Of a DNA stretch of 64,000 nucleotides, positions 47,384 through 56,550 are shown piece after piece. Under the pieces are notes generated by a model that was not told where the DNA came from, did not search any database, and saw only the letters and a program-made list of their open reading frames with translations. Within the stretch, counting starts at the first letter, position 1, and the number at the start of each line of letters is the position of its first letter. The stretch comes from Corynebacterium dentalis (GTDB lineage: Bacteria > Actinomycetota > Actinomycetes > Mycobacteriales > Mycobacteriaceae). Position numbers and translations under genes: made by a program. The stretch is from positions 1 through 64,000 of the forward strand of contig NZ_OCTS01000008.1 in NCBI RefSeq assembly GCF_900232865.1, given 5' to 3'.

Positions 47384-50074
47384 TCAGTAGCCATAACCAT
47401 TTCCGTAGCCGCCACCGTATGGCGGGTATGGCGACTGATAACCCGGAGTTACCACCGCTCCCGTGTTCGGGTCATAGGGCAGACCCGTGGACGGCTCGAT
47501 GGGATAGCCCGTCTGCGGATCGTACTGCTGGACACCCGTGCCATTGTCCGCACCGCCACCGGTTCCCGGGGCAGGGGAGATGCCCTGGCCCGTGCCATTA
47601 GCTCCGGTGCCATCCGAGTTGGCGTCGACATCAGAATCAGAACCTTGACCCTCTAGGGCCGCAAACTCATCCTTGTCCAACGACCCAATCGCACGGGAAT
47701 TACCGTCCCCATTAGCCGGCGGTACTTCATCCTCGCTAGCGGGCGGAACCGCACCATCAGCAGGTGGGAACGCAACAAAAGGCTTCAGCGGAGGCAGCGG
47801 ACCCAGCGGAGGATCAGCGAACATCTGCCGCTCGATCTCCGGGGCCAAGGACGCAGCAAACACATTGGTGAAGTGGTGCGCATCGCGGTAAACCGCCATG
47901 TTGCCGATGATCGACGGGCACCAACCGTCCTTGCAGTAACCCAGCGTGGGATCCACATGCGTGACATCCAAGCCCTGGTAGGCCTCGTACTGCGGGCTCA
48001 CCGGCAGCAAAGATTCCTCCACCGCAGAGCCACACACGCTATTGATGGTCTCGATCTCCTCCGGGGTCGGCGCATTCTGATCCGCCACACCTGGGAAATC
48101 GGTGCCGTCATAATTCGGATCCCCATTACCCGCGAAGTTGCCCTCCATCATCTCGGAGACGCACTCGCGCTGGTTGAACTGACCCTCTTCAGGATTGCGC
48201 TGCATGTGCCATGGGTTATCGCGCACCAAGTAGGAATGGATGCCCGCGTCCGTGAACTTGCGCACCACATCCACATACTCATCCGGAACCACCTCAGGAC
48301 CTTGGCCCAGGTAGTCATTCGGGCGGGTGCCGGTCATGAAAATGCCATCCGTGGGCGGGTTTTCTAGGATGTAATCCATCACGGCATCAGACCACTCGCG
48401 ACAGGACGGATAATCCTCGCCCGTCCACAGCGGAACAGTGGAGCCCACCGGGCAACCCATCTTCAGCAACGGCATGATCTTCAAACCGCGCTGCTTGCCC
48501 ACCAAGTCCATGGCTGGCATGTAGTGCTCTGAGTGGGAGCCGCCGATGACGTATAGCGTGCGATCAGAATTCACATCGCCGTAGGCGCACTCTTCCTCGG
48601 ACTGGTTGTAGTTCTTGTGCGTGATGACCACGGCAGGCTCGAAGCCGATTTGGCAGCCATCAGGCTGAGTAGGCGGCAGCAAGGCCTTGAAATCCTCCAG
48701 CGGAGGAATCAACGGCAGGCCTTCTGGGGCGTATCGGTCATACAGGAAGGACTCCGCACCCGGGTAGGTGCTGCGATCCATGGCGTGGGCCATGAGGTCT
48801 TCCGTATTGGCCTCTGCTTGCTCTTGCAGGTAGGTGGGGCTGGCAATGATCGCGCCCGCGATGAACAAAATCACCAGCGTGTAGATGGTCTTCGGCCACA
48901 CCTTGATGGAGTTCCACCAGTACTTCGGGCTCCACAGCACCCAGCTGCGCGCAGGCTTCTTGCCCTGGCGCAGAGGCTTTTCAATCAGCCGGGAAGACAG
49001 CCACGCCAGCGCCAAGCTGGCCGCAATCACGCCAGCACCCACCAGCGGATCCACCATCGTTCCGCCACCGGAAGGGCCACCAGCGGCCTTTGCGCTGGAA
49101 CGCTGGCCCATCCATGCAACCACCAACACCAACAGTGGCCAGTGCCACAGGTATAGCGCGTAGGAAATCCGGCCCAAGAACTGGAAAACCCTGGATTCCA
49201 ACATCCGCGTCACGCCCGTGGGGCGGCCACCTGTGCCGGAGATAACCACCAGCGCGGCACCCACCAGAGGCACCAGCGTCCACGGTCCAGGGAACTGCTC
49301 AGAACCGTTGAGGAACAAGCCCGTGCAGATGATCGCGGCTAGGCCAGCCAGCCCCATGATCCAGCGCCACACAGAAGGGATGGGTGGAATCGCGAGGCTG
49401 CCATCCTTGCGTCGGCGCAATAGCCACAACCCCAGCAGGCCACCCAGGCCCACTTCCCAGAAACGGCTGAACGTCGAGTAGTAATTCAGCGCCTGGTTGT
49501 CCACGTTCAACCAGCACGCATACGCGAACGAGGCCGCCGTTCCCGCCGTAAGGACCACCAGCAACGCGCCCTTGGCAAACCTGCGGAAAATGGCGGCAAT
49601 CAGCACCACCACCAGCAAAGACGCCACGTAAATCTGCAGCTGCGCAGACATCGACCACAAGTGCTGGAACGGGCTCACCGTATTGCGCACGTTGGTGTAC
49701 TCGCGCCCAGAAAAGGCCAGTACCCAGTTGATGTAGTAACCCAGCGCCCCCACCGCGTCCTGGGCCATCGTGACGTGCACCAGCTTGCTCATCACAAATA
49801 AACTGCCCGCCAGGGTGGCCGCAACCACCACTGCGAGCAGAGGGAAAAGACGCCTCACGATGCGCAGCAAAGACTGCACAATCGTCAAGCCATCTTTACG
49901 CCTCGCATTGTTGAGCTGGCTGGAGAAGAAGAATATTCCGCCCAGCAGCAAGAAGACGTCCACGCCAGCGGACACTTTGCCCACGAACACGTGAAATACA
50001 ACAACGAGGGCGATCGCGAGCCCACGCAACCCCTCGATATCTGTTCTGAAGGAAGTACCAGCTGATTTGGCCAT
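47384..50074 (-). CDS. OafA-type membrane acyltransferase with SGNH domain
   Basis: 896 residues from MAKSAGTSFRTDIEGLR. Acyltransferase-3 domain, about 10 helices in residues 1-410 (GLRGLAIALVVVFHVFVG, FLGRISYALYLWHWPLLVLV). A periplasmic SGNH hydrolase-like domain follows (YVIGGSHSEHYMP with the Ser, DAHHFTNVF with Asp/His), then a Pro/Gly/Asp-rich tail ending in Tyr/Gly repeats (YGGGYGNGYGY). It transfers acyl groups to envelope glycans or lipids outside the membrane; the corynebacterial target is unknown. Confidence 0.88.
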   Translation of the reverse strand: MAKSAGTSFRTDIEGLRGLAIALVVVFHVFVGKVSAGVDVFLLLGGIFFFSSQLNNARRKDGLTIVQSLLRIVRRLFPLLAVVVAATLAGSLFVMSKLVHVTMAQDAVGALGYYINWVLAFSGREYTNVRNTVSPFQHLWSMSAQLQIYVASLLVVVLIAAIFRRFAKGALLVVLTAGTAASFAYACWLNVDNQALNYYSTFSRFWEVGLGGLLGLWLLRRRKDGSLAIPPIPSVWRWIMGLAGLAAIICTGLFLNGSEQFPGPWTLVPLVGAALVVISGTGGRPTGVTRMLESRVFQFLGRISYALYLWHWPLLVLVVAWMGQRSSAKAAGGPSGGGTMVDPLVGAGVIAASLALAWLSSRLIEKPLRQGKKPARSWVLWSPKYWWNSIKVWPKTIYTLVILFIAGAIIASPTYLQEQAEANTEDLMAHAMDRSTYPGAESFLYDRYAPEGLPLIPPLEDFKALLPPTQPDGCQIGFEPAVVITHKNYNQSEEECAYGDVNSDRTLYVIGGSHSEHYMPAMDLVGKQRGLKIMPLLKMGCPVGSTVPLWTGEDYPSCREWSDAVMDYILENPPTDGIFMTGTRPNDYLGQGPEVVPDEYVDVVRKFTDAGIHSYLVRDNPWHMQRNPEEGQFNQRECVSEMMEGNFAGNGDPNYDGTDFPGVADQNAPTPEEIETINSVCGSAVEESLLPVSPQYEAYQGLDVTHVDPTLGYCKDGWCPSIIGNMAVYRDAHHFTNVFAASLAPEIERQMFADPPLGPLPPLKPFVAFPPADGAVPPASEDEVPPANGDGNSRAIGSLDKDEFAALEGQGSDSDVDANSDGTGANGTGQGISPAPGTGGGADNGTGVQQYDPQTGYPIEPSTGLPYDPNTGAVVTPGYQSPYPPYGGGYGNGYGY

Positions 50075-50186
50075 AACGGAACTATCGTAGGCGTAGGGGC
50101 TGCGCATCTCCGAACTAACACTCTGCACTTGCGCAAAAGGGCCCCACCTTTTTGCCAGTTTTGGTGGCGTTTCCACAGTTCATCGT

Positions 50187-50199
50187 TATGTTAGAAAGC
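50187..50199 (+). promoter_or_regulatory. -10 box of leaderless FMN-reductase gene
   Basis: TATGTT (50187-50192) ends 7 nt before the ATG at 50200, which decides between this start and an upstream in-frame ATG. Confidence 0.5.
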
Positions 50200-50676
50200 A
50201 TGTCAACGATTCTTGTGGTCCATCATTCACCCACACCCGCCACCCGTGGTCTCGCCGATTTTCTTCTCGACGCCACCCGTGACGCGGCCGACATGGCCAA
50301 CGAAGTGCTCGGGTCTGAACAGCGGATTGACGTGGTGGAAGTCAATGCCCTGGAACCGGACATCGACCAGTTGCGCGCAGCCGATGGGCTGATCCTGGGC
50401 ACGACTGCCAACTTCGGCTATATCTCCGGAGCCCTGAAGCACTACTTCGATTCCACGTTCTACGCAGTCCAGCAGGACAAGCGAGGACTACCCATGAGCT
50501 GGTGGATCCGTGGCGGGTACGACACCACCGGCGCGGCCAAGGCCATGCGCAGCATCACCACCGGCTACGAATGGCAGCCGTGCGCCGAGCCCGTGGAGTT
50601 CACCGGCGACATCGAGCCACACCACGAGGAGCTCAAGGTCATGGCTCAAGCTGTGGTGGGGCAAGTGGCGTCGTAA
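50200..50676 (+). CDS. Flavodoxin-like NAD(P)H-dependent FMN reductase
   Basis: 158 residues. Flavodoxin fold: N-terminal phosphate loop VVHHSPTPATRGLAD, then GLILGTTANFGYISGALKHY and FDSTF. Relative of small FMN-binding reductases and trp-repressor-binding-like flavoproteins; substrate unknown. One strong dispersed repeat (50268 core) encodes FLLDATR in the helix after the phosphate loop. A second one spans the stop codon. Confidence 0.82.
   Translation: MSTILVVHHSPTPATRGLADFLLDATRDAADMANEVLGSEQRIDVVEVNALEPDIDQLRAADGLILGTTANFGYISGALKHYFDSTFYAVQQDKRGLPMSWWIRGGYDTTGAAKAMRSITTGYEWQPCAEPVEFTGDIEPHHEELKVMAQAVVGQVAS
50257..50275 (-). repeat. Dispersed repeat copy 12
   Basis: Core then AGAAGAAAATC; in the FMN-reductase gene. 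Confidence 0.8.
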
Positions 50677-50687
50677 AAGAAACAACC
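50666..50687 (+). repeat. Dispersed repeat copy 13
   Basis: Core then TAAAAGAAACAACC; the tail supplies the TAA stop of the FMN-reductase gene. Confidence 0.8.
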
Positions 50688-50694
50688 CAAAGAA

Positions 50695-50716
50695 AGCCCC
50701 CACGGGGATGGGGGCT
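50695..50716 (-). terminator. Terminator for the downstream minus-strand gene
   Basis: AGCCCCC - 8 nt - GGGGGCT. On the minus strand it is followed by TTTCTTTGGG, part of the adjacent repeat copy, which supplies the T-rich tract. Confidence 0.6.
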
Positions 50717-50731
50717 GACGGCGGGGAGGAA

Positions 50732-51061
50732 CTATTTGGCGTCCGAAAGGGCGTACGCCGCACCGGCCGTGGCGGCGGTAACGCTCAACACCGCAGGCCA
50801 GGAGCCCATCTTCTTCGCCAGCGGGTGGGACAGGCCGAACGCGCCGATGTAACCGGTGGCCAGGCCGGCGGCCACGCCAGCGCCAGCCTTGGCGTTCCAC
50901 GAACGGGCAGCGTAACCGCCGGCAGCGGCCAGAATCACTCCGCCGAGGGGGCGAATGCCGGTCTCGCGGGCGGTGATCCAACCGCCGATGAGGCCCGTGG
51001 CGACCACTGCAGCCGTGTTGACATCCTTAGCGGGCTTCAGAGAAATGCTCGAGTTGCTCAT
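50732..51061 (-). CDS. Small membrane protein, hypothetical
   Basis: 109 residues from MSNSSISLKPAKDVN. Three short hydrophobic, Gly/Ala-rich helices (AAVVATGLIGGWIT, GVILAAAGGYAA, AVLSVTAATAGAAYAL). Leaderless start: TAGGGT ends 7 nt before the ATG. Family not recognised. Confidence 0.7.
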   Translation of the reverse strand: MSNSSISLKPAKDVNTAAVVATGLIGGWITARETGIRPLGGVILAAAGGYAARSWNAKAGAGVAAGLATGYIGAFGLSHPLAKKMGSWPAVLSVTAATAGAAYALSDAK

Positions 51062-51232
51062 ACGATCCACCCTAGCCACGTTTTTTACATTGGCGAGGGT
51101 GAAGGTTGGCGAATCGGGGGTGCTCCAACTTTGCTCAACAAAATGGAGTAATTGAAGCGCAAAAAGATGAGAACTGCGAACCGAAAGCGTATTCTGGCCA
51201 CCAGCCAAAAGATAAGAAAGGAGACAGGCTCT

Positions 51233-52366
51233 GTGGTTGAGGACGCATCGAAGGAACGTCAGAACATAACAACTCGCCTGACTCGCCTCTGGGACATCGA
51301 CGTTCCTATCATTGGCGCTCCGATGGCCGGACGCGCTGGAGGCGAACTCGCCGCCGCTGTCTCACAAGCTGGTGGCCTCGGAATGATCGGGGTGGGGGCG
51401 AACACGAGCGTGGAGTGGGTCACCGAAAACGCCCGCATCGCCCGCGAGGCAACACAGGGCACGGGCGCACAAGCCGGATACGGAGCACAGGGGAATGCGA
51501 TGGGCAGCTTTGCGCGCAGGATGCTGGGCCAAAAGGATTCCGCGGAGAGTGCTGGAGGCGCGGCCGCTAGTGCCGAGGCTACGGACCTGGGGAACTTCGG
51601 CATCGGCGTGATGCTGTGGGCAATCAAGGACCAGCCAGACGTATGGCAAGCCGTGTTGGATGCCCGCCCGAAGGTCATCAGCCTTGGGTTCGGCGATGCC
51701 AACGGATATGTAGAACAGGCGCATGACCACGGAATTTCCGTGGTGGCGCCAGTTAATGACATCGCGCAGCTCCGCCAAGCGCTGGATGCCGAAGTGGATG
51801 TGGTGTGCATTCAGGGCACGGACGCTGGCGGGCACACCGGGCGCATGGGCACTATGCCCCTGATGCAGACCATCTTGGACTACCTGATGCGCTCCGCGCC
51901 GGGCATCCCCGCGGCCGTGGCAGGCGGAATTGGATCCGGACGCGGAGTGGCGGCGGCCCTAGCGGCAGGCGCTGATGCGGCATGGGTGGGCACCGCGCTG
52001 CTGGGCAGCCCAGAAGCGCTGGGATCCGACGAACTGCGGGCCGCCGCGGTAAAGGCCACCGGAAAATCGACACTGCTGACAGATATCTACGACCGCGCCG
52101 AGCGGCAGGGGTGGGATACGGAAACGTGGCCCACCCGCACCGTGGCCAATAGCTTTACCGACGTATACGCCGAGATGTCCGAGCGGGGTGAAGTGACCGA
52201 TGCGGAGCTGGTGGATGCGCGAGCGGCAGGTGGTGACTTTGCGGAGGATCTGAAGCTTCATGCAGGTCAGGGGCTCGACTTGCTGAAGTCAGAACAGCCG
52301 GCCGGAGCCGTTATTGAACAGATGGCCGACGAAGCACGCCTGTTGCTGAACCGCGCGTTGTTCTAG
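51233..52366 (+). CDS. Nitronate monooxygenase / 2-nitropropane dioxygenase-like FMN protein
   Basis: 377 residues from a GTG at 51233 that has AAAGGAGA 9 nt upstream. TIM-barrel FMN enzyme: PIIGAPMAGRAGGELAAAVS and GLGMIGVG at the N-terminus, the catalytic-His motif GTDAGGHTGRMGT, and phosphate binding VAGGIGSGRGVAAALAAGAD and WVGTALL. It oxidises nitronates; some relatives are enoyl reductases. Typical length. Confidence 0.88.
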   Translation: MVEDASKERQNITTRLTRLWDIDVPIIGAPMAGRAGGELAAAVSQAGGLGMIGVGANTSVEWVTENARIAREATQGTGAQAGYGAQGNAMGSFARRMLGQKDSAESAGGAAASAEATDLGNFGIGVMLWAIKDQPDVWQAVLDARPKVISLGFGDANGYVEQAHDHGISVVAPVNDIAQLRQALDAEVDVVCIQGTDAGGHTGRMGTMPLMQTILDYLMRSAPGIPAAVAGGIGSGRGVAAALAAGADAAWVGTALLGSPEALGSDELRAAAVKATGKSTLLTDIYDRAERQGWDTETWPTRTVANSFTDVYAEMSERGEVTDAELVDARAAGGDFAEDLKLHAGQGLDLLKSEQPAGAVIEQMADEARLLLNRALF

Positions 52367-52442
52367 TTCTTCCTGGTGCCTGTGCCAGCGAGTGGCGCGT
52401 TGGATGCTCGTTTGCCTGCCCATATATGTGGTTAGCAAGGAC

Positions 52443-52519
52443 GATATGGGTAACGACATGGTTCATTTTTGGCAACAATTTGGTTGATATGGGTACAAAT
52501 TTGCGTTTTGCGGTAAAAT
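52443..52519 (+). promoter_or_regulatory. Promoter with direct repeats before the YeaQ-like gene
   Basis: TAAAAT (52514-52519) ends 7 nt before the ATG. Two copies of GATATGGGTA (52443-52452, 52486-52495) 43 bp apart lie upstream and may be activator sites. Confidence 0.5.
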
Positions 52520-52526
52520 AGTAGCC

Positions 52527-52823
52527 ATGGATACTCTCATTCTCGCAGCAAACTCAGACTCTGGCGTTCCCGCACTCGGCTTCCTCGGCTGGATCATCAT
52601 CGGTGGTCTCGCCGGTTGGATCGGTTCCAAGATCATGGGCACCGACGCCCAGATGGGCCTGCTGGCCAACATCGTCGTCGGCATCATCGGTGGCTTCCTC
52701 GGCGGCTGGATCTTCACCCTCATCGGTATCGGCAGCGGTGGCTGGATCTTCAGCTTCATTACCTGCCTGATCGGTGCTTGCCTCCTCCTGTGGATCCTCA
52801 AGCTGGTCATGAGCAAGCGCTAA
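52527..52823 (+). CDS. GlsB/YeaQ/YmgE-family membrane protein
   Basis: 98 residues. Three helices rich in Gly: FLGWIIIGGLAGWIGSKIMG, NIVVGIIGGFLGGWIF and FITCLIGACLLLWIL. Small stress-linked integral membrane family (transglycosylase-associated by name only); function unknown. Leaderless start and followed by a strong terminator. Confidence 0.85.
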   Translation: MDTLILAANSDSGVPALGFLGWIIIGGLAGWIGSKIMGTDAQMGLLANIVVGIIGGFLGGWIFTLIGIGSGGWIFSFITCLIGACLLLWILKLVMSKR

Positions 52824-52865
52824 ACCTTCCCCTCTGACTGGGCATTCGCCCAGTCTCCACCTCAC

Positions 52866-52890
52866 ACCCGGCAGCGATGCTGGGTTTTCT
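52866..52890 (+). terminator. Rho-independent terminator
   Basis: ACCCGGCA - GCGA - TGCTGGGT, then TTTTCTT. Confidence 0.85.
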
Positions 52891-52940
52891 TATGCCTGGG
52901 TTTTCTTAGGGTGGAGTGCGAATGCTGCGCGAGTCACTGT

Positions 52941-53711
52941 CTATAGGTGGTTATCCGAGACCCACCGGCTCAAGCTATGCCGGTTGGTGTGCTGAGTCTT
53001 CCGCAGAATATTGGACACGTGAGTTTCCACCGTCTTGACGCTGATGAAGAGCTTTTCCGCCATCTCCCGGTAGGTATATCCGCGAGCCAGCAAGCGCAAA
53101 ACCTCGCGCTCCCGGCGCGTGAGATCATCCAGCAAGCTCTCGCCCTCCTGGACTTCTGCCACCTCAGAAGCCGGAACGCCCTGGCTCTGCAGATCCTCAG
53201 CGGACGCGAGGTTGGTTTCAGAACTATTAGCCGCCGCCTTGCCAGTTATTGAACTGCCGGCCGGGCCGGTGCTAAACGCGTCCAGCACATACCCAGCCAG
53301 ACGAGGCGAAAACACCGCGTCGCCCGAGTGCACACGGCGAATCGCGTCCACCAGCTCTTCACTCCGGATGGACTTAGTCACGTACCCGCGCGCTCCGCCC
53401 CGGATCAACGCAATGACATCTTCGGCGGAATCGGACACGCTCAAGCACAAGTACTGCGCGCTCACACCAGAGCGCATGCCCTCTCGCAACACGGCCAAGC
53501 CCCCGCCCTCTGGCATATGGACATCCAACAGAATCACGTCGGGAGTACTGGCAGAGATGCCGCTGATGGCGTCGGACACAGAACCCGCATCACCCACCAC
53601 CTCGATCATGCCGGCGCCCACGGTTCCCAACTCTGCGCGCACGCCCGCGCGGAACATGGAATGGTCATCGACGAGGAAGACGCGGATCGCGGATGCAGTG
53701 CCATCGGGCAT
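52941..53711 (-). CDS. NarL/LuxR-type response regulator
   Basis: 256 residues. Receiver domain with acidic pair D15/D16, phosphoacceptor D63 (VILLDVHMPEGG) and Lys in GYVTKS; LuxR helix-turn-helix at the C-terminus (LTRREREVLRLLARGYTYRE, FISVKTVETHVSNI). An unusually long linker (about 60 residues) separates them. Encoded directly after the sensor kinase (33-bp gap), so cognate. Confidence 0.93.
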   Translation of the reverse strand: MPDGTASAIRVFLVDDHSMFRAGVRAELGTVGAGMIEVVGDAGSVSDAISGISASTPDVILLDVHMPEGGGLAVLREGMRSGVSAQYLCLSVSDSAEDVIALIRGGARGYVTKSIRSEELVDAIRRVHSGDAVFSPRLAGYVLDAFSTGPAGSSITGKAAANSSETNLASAEDLQSQGVPASEVAEVQEGESLLDDLTRREREVLRLLARGYTYREMAEKLFISVKTVETHVSNILRKTQHTNRHSLSRWVSDNHL

Positions 53712-53744
53712 GAAAGAAAACTCCAGGTAGAGGGCGGAAAAGGG

Positions 53745-55133
53745 CTAGTTGGGTGCGGCTGGCAGAGTGAAGATGACTTCCGTGCCGCCGGGTCCAGTAT
53801 CGATTTCCACGCTACCGCCCGCACGCTCCATTCGCCCCAGAATCGACTGGCGCACACCTTGGCGGTCTTCGGGGATAGAATCCACCGCGAATCCGGGGCC
53901 GCGATCGCGGACGAAAAGTTCGATGCGGCCGGTGGGATCCTCGGCATCCACGAACACGTTGATTTCATCGCACCCGGAGTGCTTGGCGGCATTGACCATT
54001 GCTTCTCGCCCGGCCAGTACCAGCGCCAAAGAGGCATCGTTGGTGGGGCGATCCTCGCCAATCAACACTGGTCGCACGCGGATTCCGTACTGATCCTCGA
54101 CCTCGCCGCAGGCTACTCGAACCGCGCCCAGCAACGTCTCCGGCGCCACGGATTCCTCCACCCCAAACAGCCACTGGCGCAGCTGGCGCTCCTGGCTGCG
54201 GGCCAACGTGACCGTCTCCGGCTCCTGCGAATTCTTCTGAATCATCGTCAGAGTCTGCAGCACGGAATCGTGAATTCTGCTGGCGATGTCCGCACGCTCT
54301 GCCTCCGCCGCGCGTTCCATCGCGGCCTTGTTGGCAGTTGCCCACAGGCGAAGCCACAACGGCACTAAGACCACCACAAAACCCACGATGAGAAGCAACA
54401 CCGTAAGAAAAGCCAGGCCAAGCAGCGAGAACTGCGACTGCTGCGAATCCGAAACTCCCAGCACCACAATGGTCCCGGCCAGCCCCAAAATCAGCAGCAC
54501 CACACCACCAATTAGGCTGCTCAGGTGCAGCCACCGATTCTTCGGCGTGAGCGTTCCGCCGCTCGCCACATCGCGTACACCGAAGGTCTGCCACACCAAG
54601 AACACACCCACGGCCGCCACGGCCAAGCCCACGGTCACCGGGGTGCGCTCGGCAGTCAGGGCACTACCGGCAATCAGCACCACCACGCCCACGGCGACCA
54701 GCGCCCAATCAGCCATCGTCGCAGGTCGATTGATGGTTTCTGGCCCTTTAATCCAGCGCGATCCCTCGTAGATCTTGGTCCTTGTGGTGCCCGCCATGCC
54801 GGCTTCCGCTTCACTTACCGAATCGGTGAAGATCCACAGACCGACGTACAAGGGGATGGCCAAACTCGGAGCGATCAGCAGGATGACAAAAGCCACGCGC
54901 ACCCACCGCAAATCCACCCCAAGGTGTGCGGCCAAACCCGTGCATACGCCGCCGAGCAGCCGGTTTTCCCGGACGCGGTGAAATTCCGGGTACGGGGCGC
55001 CTACTTGCTGGCTGCCTGCCTTGCGACCGGAGGACTTATTCCGGCCCCACGGCCACAGGCCGCGGCTCGGGCCGGGATGTGATGGCTCGGGGCTTTGTCC
55101 TGGGCTCGGAGTTTCCGGGGTGGAGCGGGTCAT
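53745..55133 (-). CDS. Sensor histidine kinase with N-terminal PspC domain
   Basis: 462 residues. Pro-rich N-terminus, PspC domain at about 50-110 (ENRLLGGVCTGLAAHLGVDL), further membrane helices to 260, then HisKA_3 with phosphoacceptor H288 in IASRIHDSVLQTL and a GHKL ATPase (AKHSGCDEINVFV, RDRGPGFAVD). PspC fusion suggests a membrane-stress sensor. Divergent from a second PspC gene across 114 bp, so the pair is likely a self-contained envelope-stress module. Confidence 0.92.
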   Translation of the reverse strand: MTRSTPETPSPGQSPEPSHPGPSRGLWPWGRNKSSGRKAGSQQVGAPYPEFHRVRENRLLGGVCTGLAAHLGVDLRWVRVAFVILLIAPSLAIPLYVGLWIFTDSVSEAEAGMAGTTRTKIYEGSRWIKGPETINRPATMADWALVAVGVVVLIAGSALTAERTPVTVGLAVAAVGVFLVWQTFGVRDVASGGTLTPKNRWLHLSSLIGGVVLLILGLAGTIVVLGVSDSQQSQFSLLGLAFLTVLLLIVGFVVVLVPLWLRLWATANKAAMERAAEAERADIASRIHDSVLQTLTMIQKNSQEPETVTLARSQERQLRQWLFGVEESVAPETLLGAVRVACGEVEDQYGIRVRPVLIGEDRPTNDASLALVLAGREAMVNAAKHSGCDEINVFVDAEDPTGRIELFVRDRGPGFAVDSIPEDRQGVRQSILGRMERAGGSVEIDTGPGGTEVIFTLPAAPN

Positions 55134-55247
55134 AACAGTAGTGTGCCAGCTGAGAACATCAGGGATCATCAGGGTTTACCCTGAAATCACAGGATGAGGG
55201 GTTTTCCCCGATGTGGGACACGGCAGCGGGAAGAGACACTGGCAAGC

Positions 55248-56507
55248 ATGACGAACAACACGCAAGACTTCAGCAGCACTCTTTCCGATATGTGGCGCAC
55301 CCGCCCCGTGCGCTTTCCTTCCCGCCAAAACTCTGGAGCATGGCTGGCTGGCATCGCCGAGGGCATCGCCGTGCGCTACCAAATCTCCCCAGTGCTGATC
55401 CGCCTGGGATTCGTCGCACTGACCTTCTTCGCCGGCATGGGCCTGCTTCTGTATCTGACCCTGCTGGTGATCCTGCCGCGCTACACCGTGCCGCTCAGCC
55501 CCGCGGAGGTGGTATTCCGCAACCGCCGGGATCCGCGCTACAGTACAGAGCGGACGATCGGCTGGATCGTGGGCATCATCCTTATCATCAACGCGTTGGG
55601 CACCGGCAGCGCGCTGAGCACCAAGGACATCATCGGTGTGCTGGCCATCGCCGCGGCCGCGTACTTGTTGCATCAGCGGATGCCGGAGCCACCGGAGGAT
55701 TTCTACGCCACGGCATACCCGGATCCGGACGCAGCGGATGCCACGGGAGGTGCTGCGGCGGGAGGTGCTGCGGCGGGCGGTGAGTATGGCGTCGGGAAGG
55801 AAAACACCACGTCAACCACTGAACACGACGCGCCGTACACCGCAGCAGAAGGATTTGAGACGCGGGCGGACATCCCCACGCCACCCAGCTGGGACCCATT
55901 GGGCACTGCGCCGTTCGCGTGGAACTTGCCTGATCCAGACGAGGCGCCTGCGCAGAGCCACGCCAGTGCCTCGGGGGCGCGGAAGCGGGGAGGATTCGGG
56001 CGCGCGATCCGACGGTTCGTGATCGCGATGGTGGTGCTCGTTGCCGTGAGCGGTACTGCGGTGCTGGGATTGGTTGGGTCTGACTTGGTTGGCGGATCGG
56101 AGCAATCCAACCTCAACGCTGCGACGTCCGGAACGTTCCCGGTAGACCCGGATAAGCAGAGTGCGCAGTACCGGTTCTGGATGTCCGACGTGGAACTCGA
56201 CCTCGGAACGTTGTCTGCCGAATCTGGTGTGCTCAAGCGGGATGGGTTCCAAGACATGGAATTGAACGCGCGCCTGTCCGGAGTGAAACTGCTCATCCCA
56301 GAGATGACCACCGCTGCCAGCTACCAGGTGAAACTAGAGTGCACGGACACGTTTATGTCTGAATCGGTGTGCCAGCAGGGCACGAGCTTTGACGTGCGGG
56401 GCGCGGACTGGGAGGAGCGTGCTGCGGATGCTGCGCGGAAGGACCTGCCGACGGTGACGGTGCGTGTCAGCGCTGGGTTGGCCGAAGTGACGGTGGATAG
56501 GCGCTAG
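55248..56507 (+). CDS. PspC-domain membrane protein
   Basis: 419 residues from MTNNTQDFSS. PspC domain (SGAWLAGIAEGIAVRYQIS, FFAGMGLLLYLTLLVILP), two further helices, a disordered Ala/Gly/Pro/Asp loop, a membrane helix (IAMVVLVAVSGTAVLGLVG) and a C-terminal region resembling cell-wall-active antibiotic-response proteins (LSGVKLLIPE). Divergent from the PspC-kinase, hence probably controlled by it. A dispersed repeat (55787) encodes YGVGKENT in the disordered loop. Confidence 0.85.
   Translation: MTNNTQDFSSTLSDMWRTRPVRFPSRQNSGAWLAGIAEGIAVRYQISPVLIRLGFVALTFFAGMGLLLYLTLLVILPRYTVPLSPAEVVFRNRRDPRYSTERTIGWIVGIILIINALGTGSALSTKDIIGVLAIAAAAYLLHQRMPEPPEDFYATAYPDPDAADATGGAAAGGAAAGGEYGVGKENTTSTTEHDAPYTAAEGFETRADIPTPPSWDPLGTAPFAWNLPDPDEAPAQSHASASGARKRGGFGRAIRRFVIAMVVLVAVSGTAVLGLVGSDLVGGSEQSNLNAATSGTFPVDPDKQSAQYRFWMSDVELDLGTLSAESGVLKRDGFQDMELNARLSGVKLLIPEMTTAASYQVKLECTDTFMSESVCQQGTSFDVRGADWEERAADAARKDLPTVTVRVSAGLAEVTVDRR
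55787..55807 (+). repeat. Dispersed repeat copy 14
   Basis: Core then GGAAGGAAAACACC; in the PspC gene. Confidence 0.8.
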
Positions 56508-56550
56508 CGTTTTGAGTTGCTAGCGTTTAGAGCGCGTTGTGAGTGACCGG

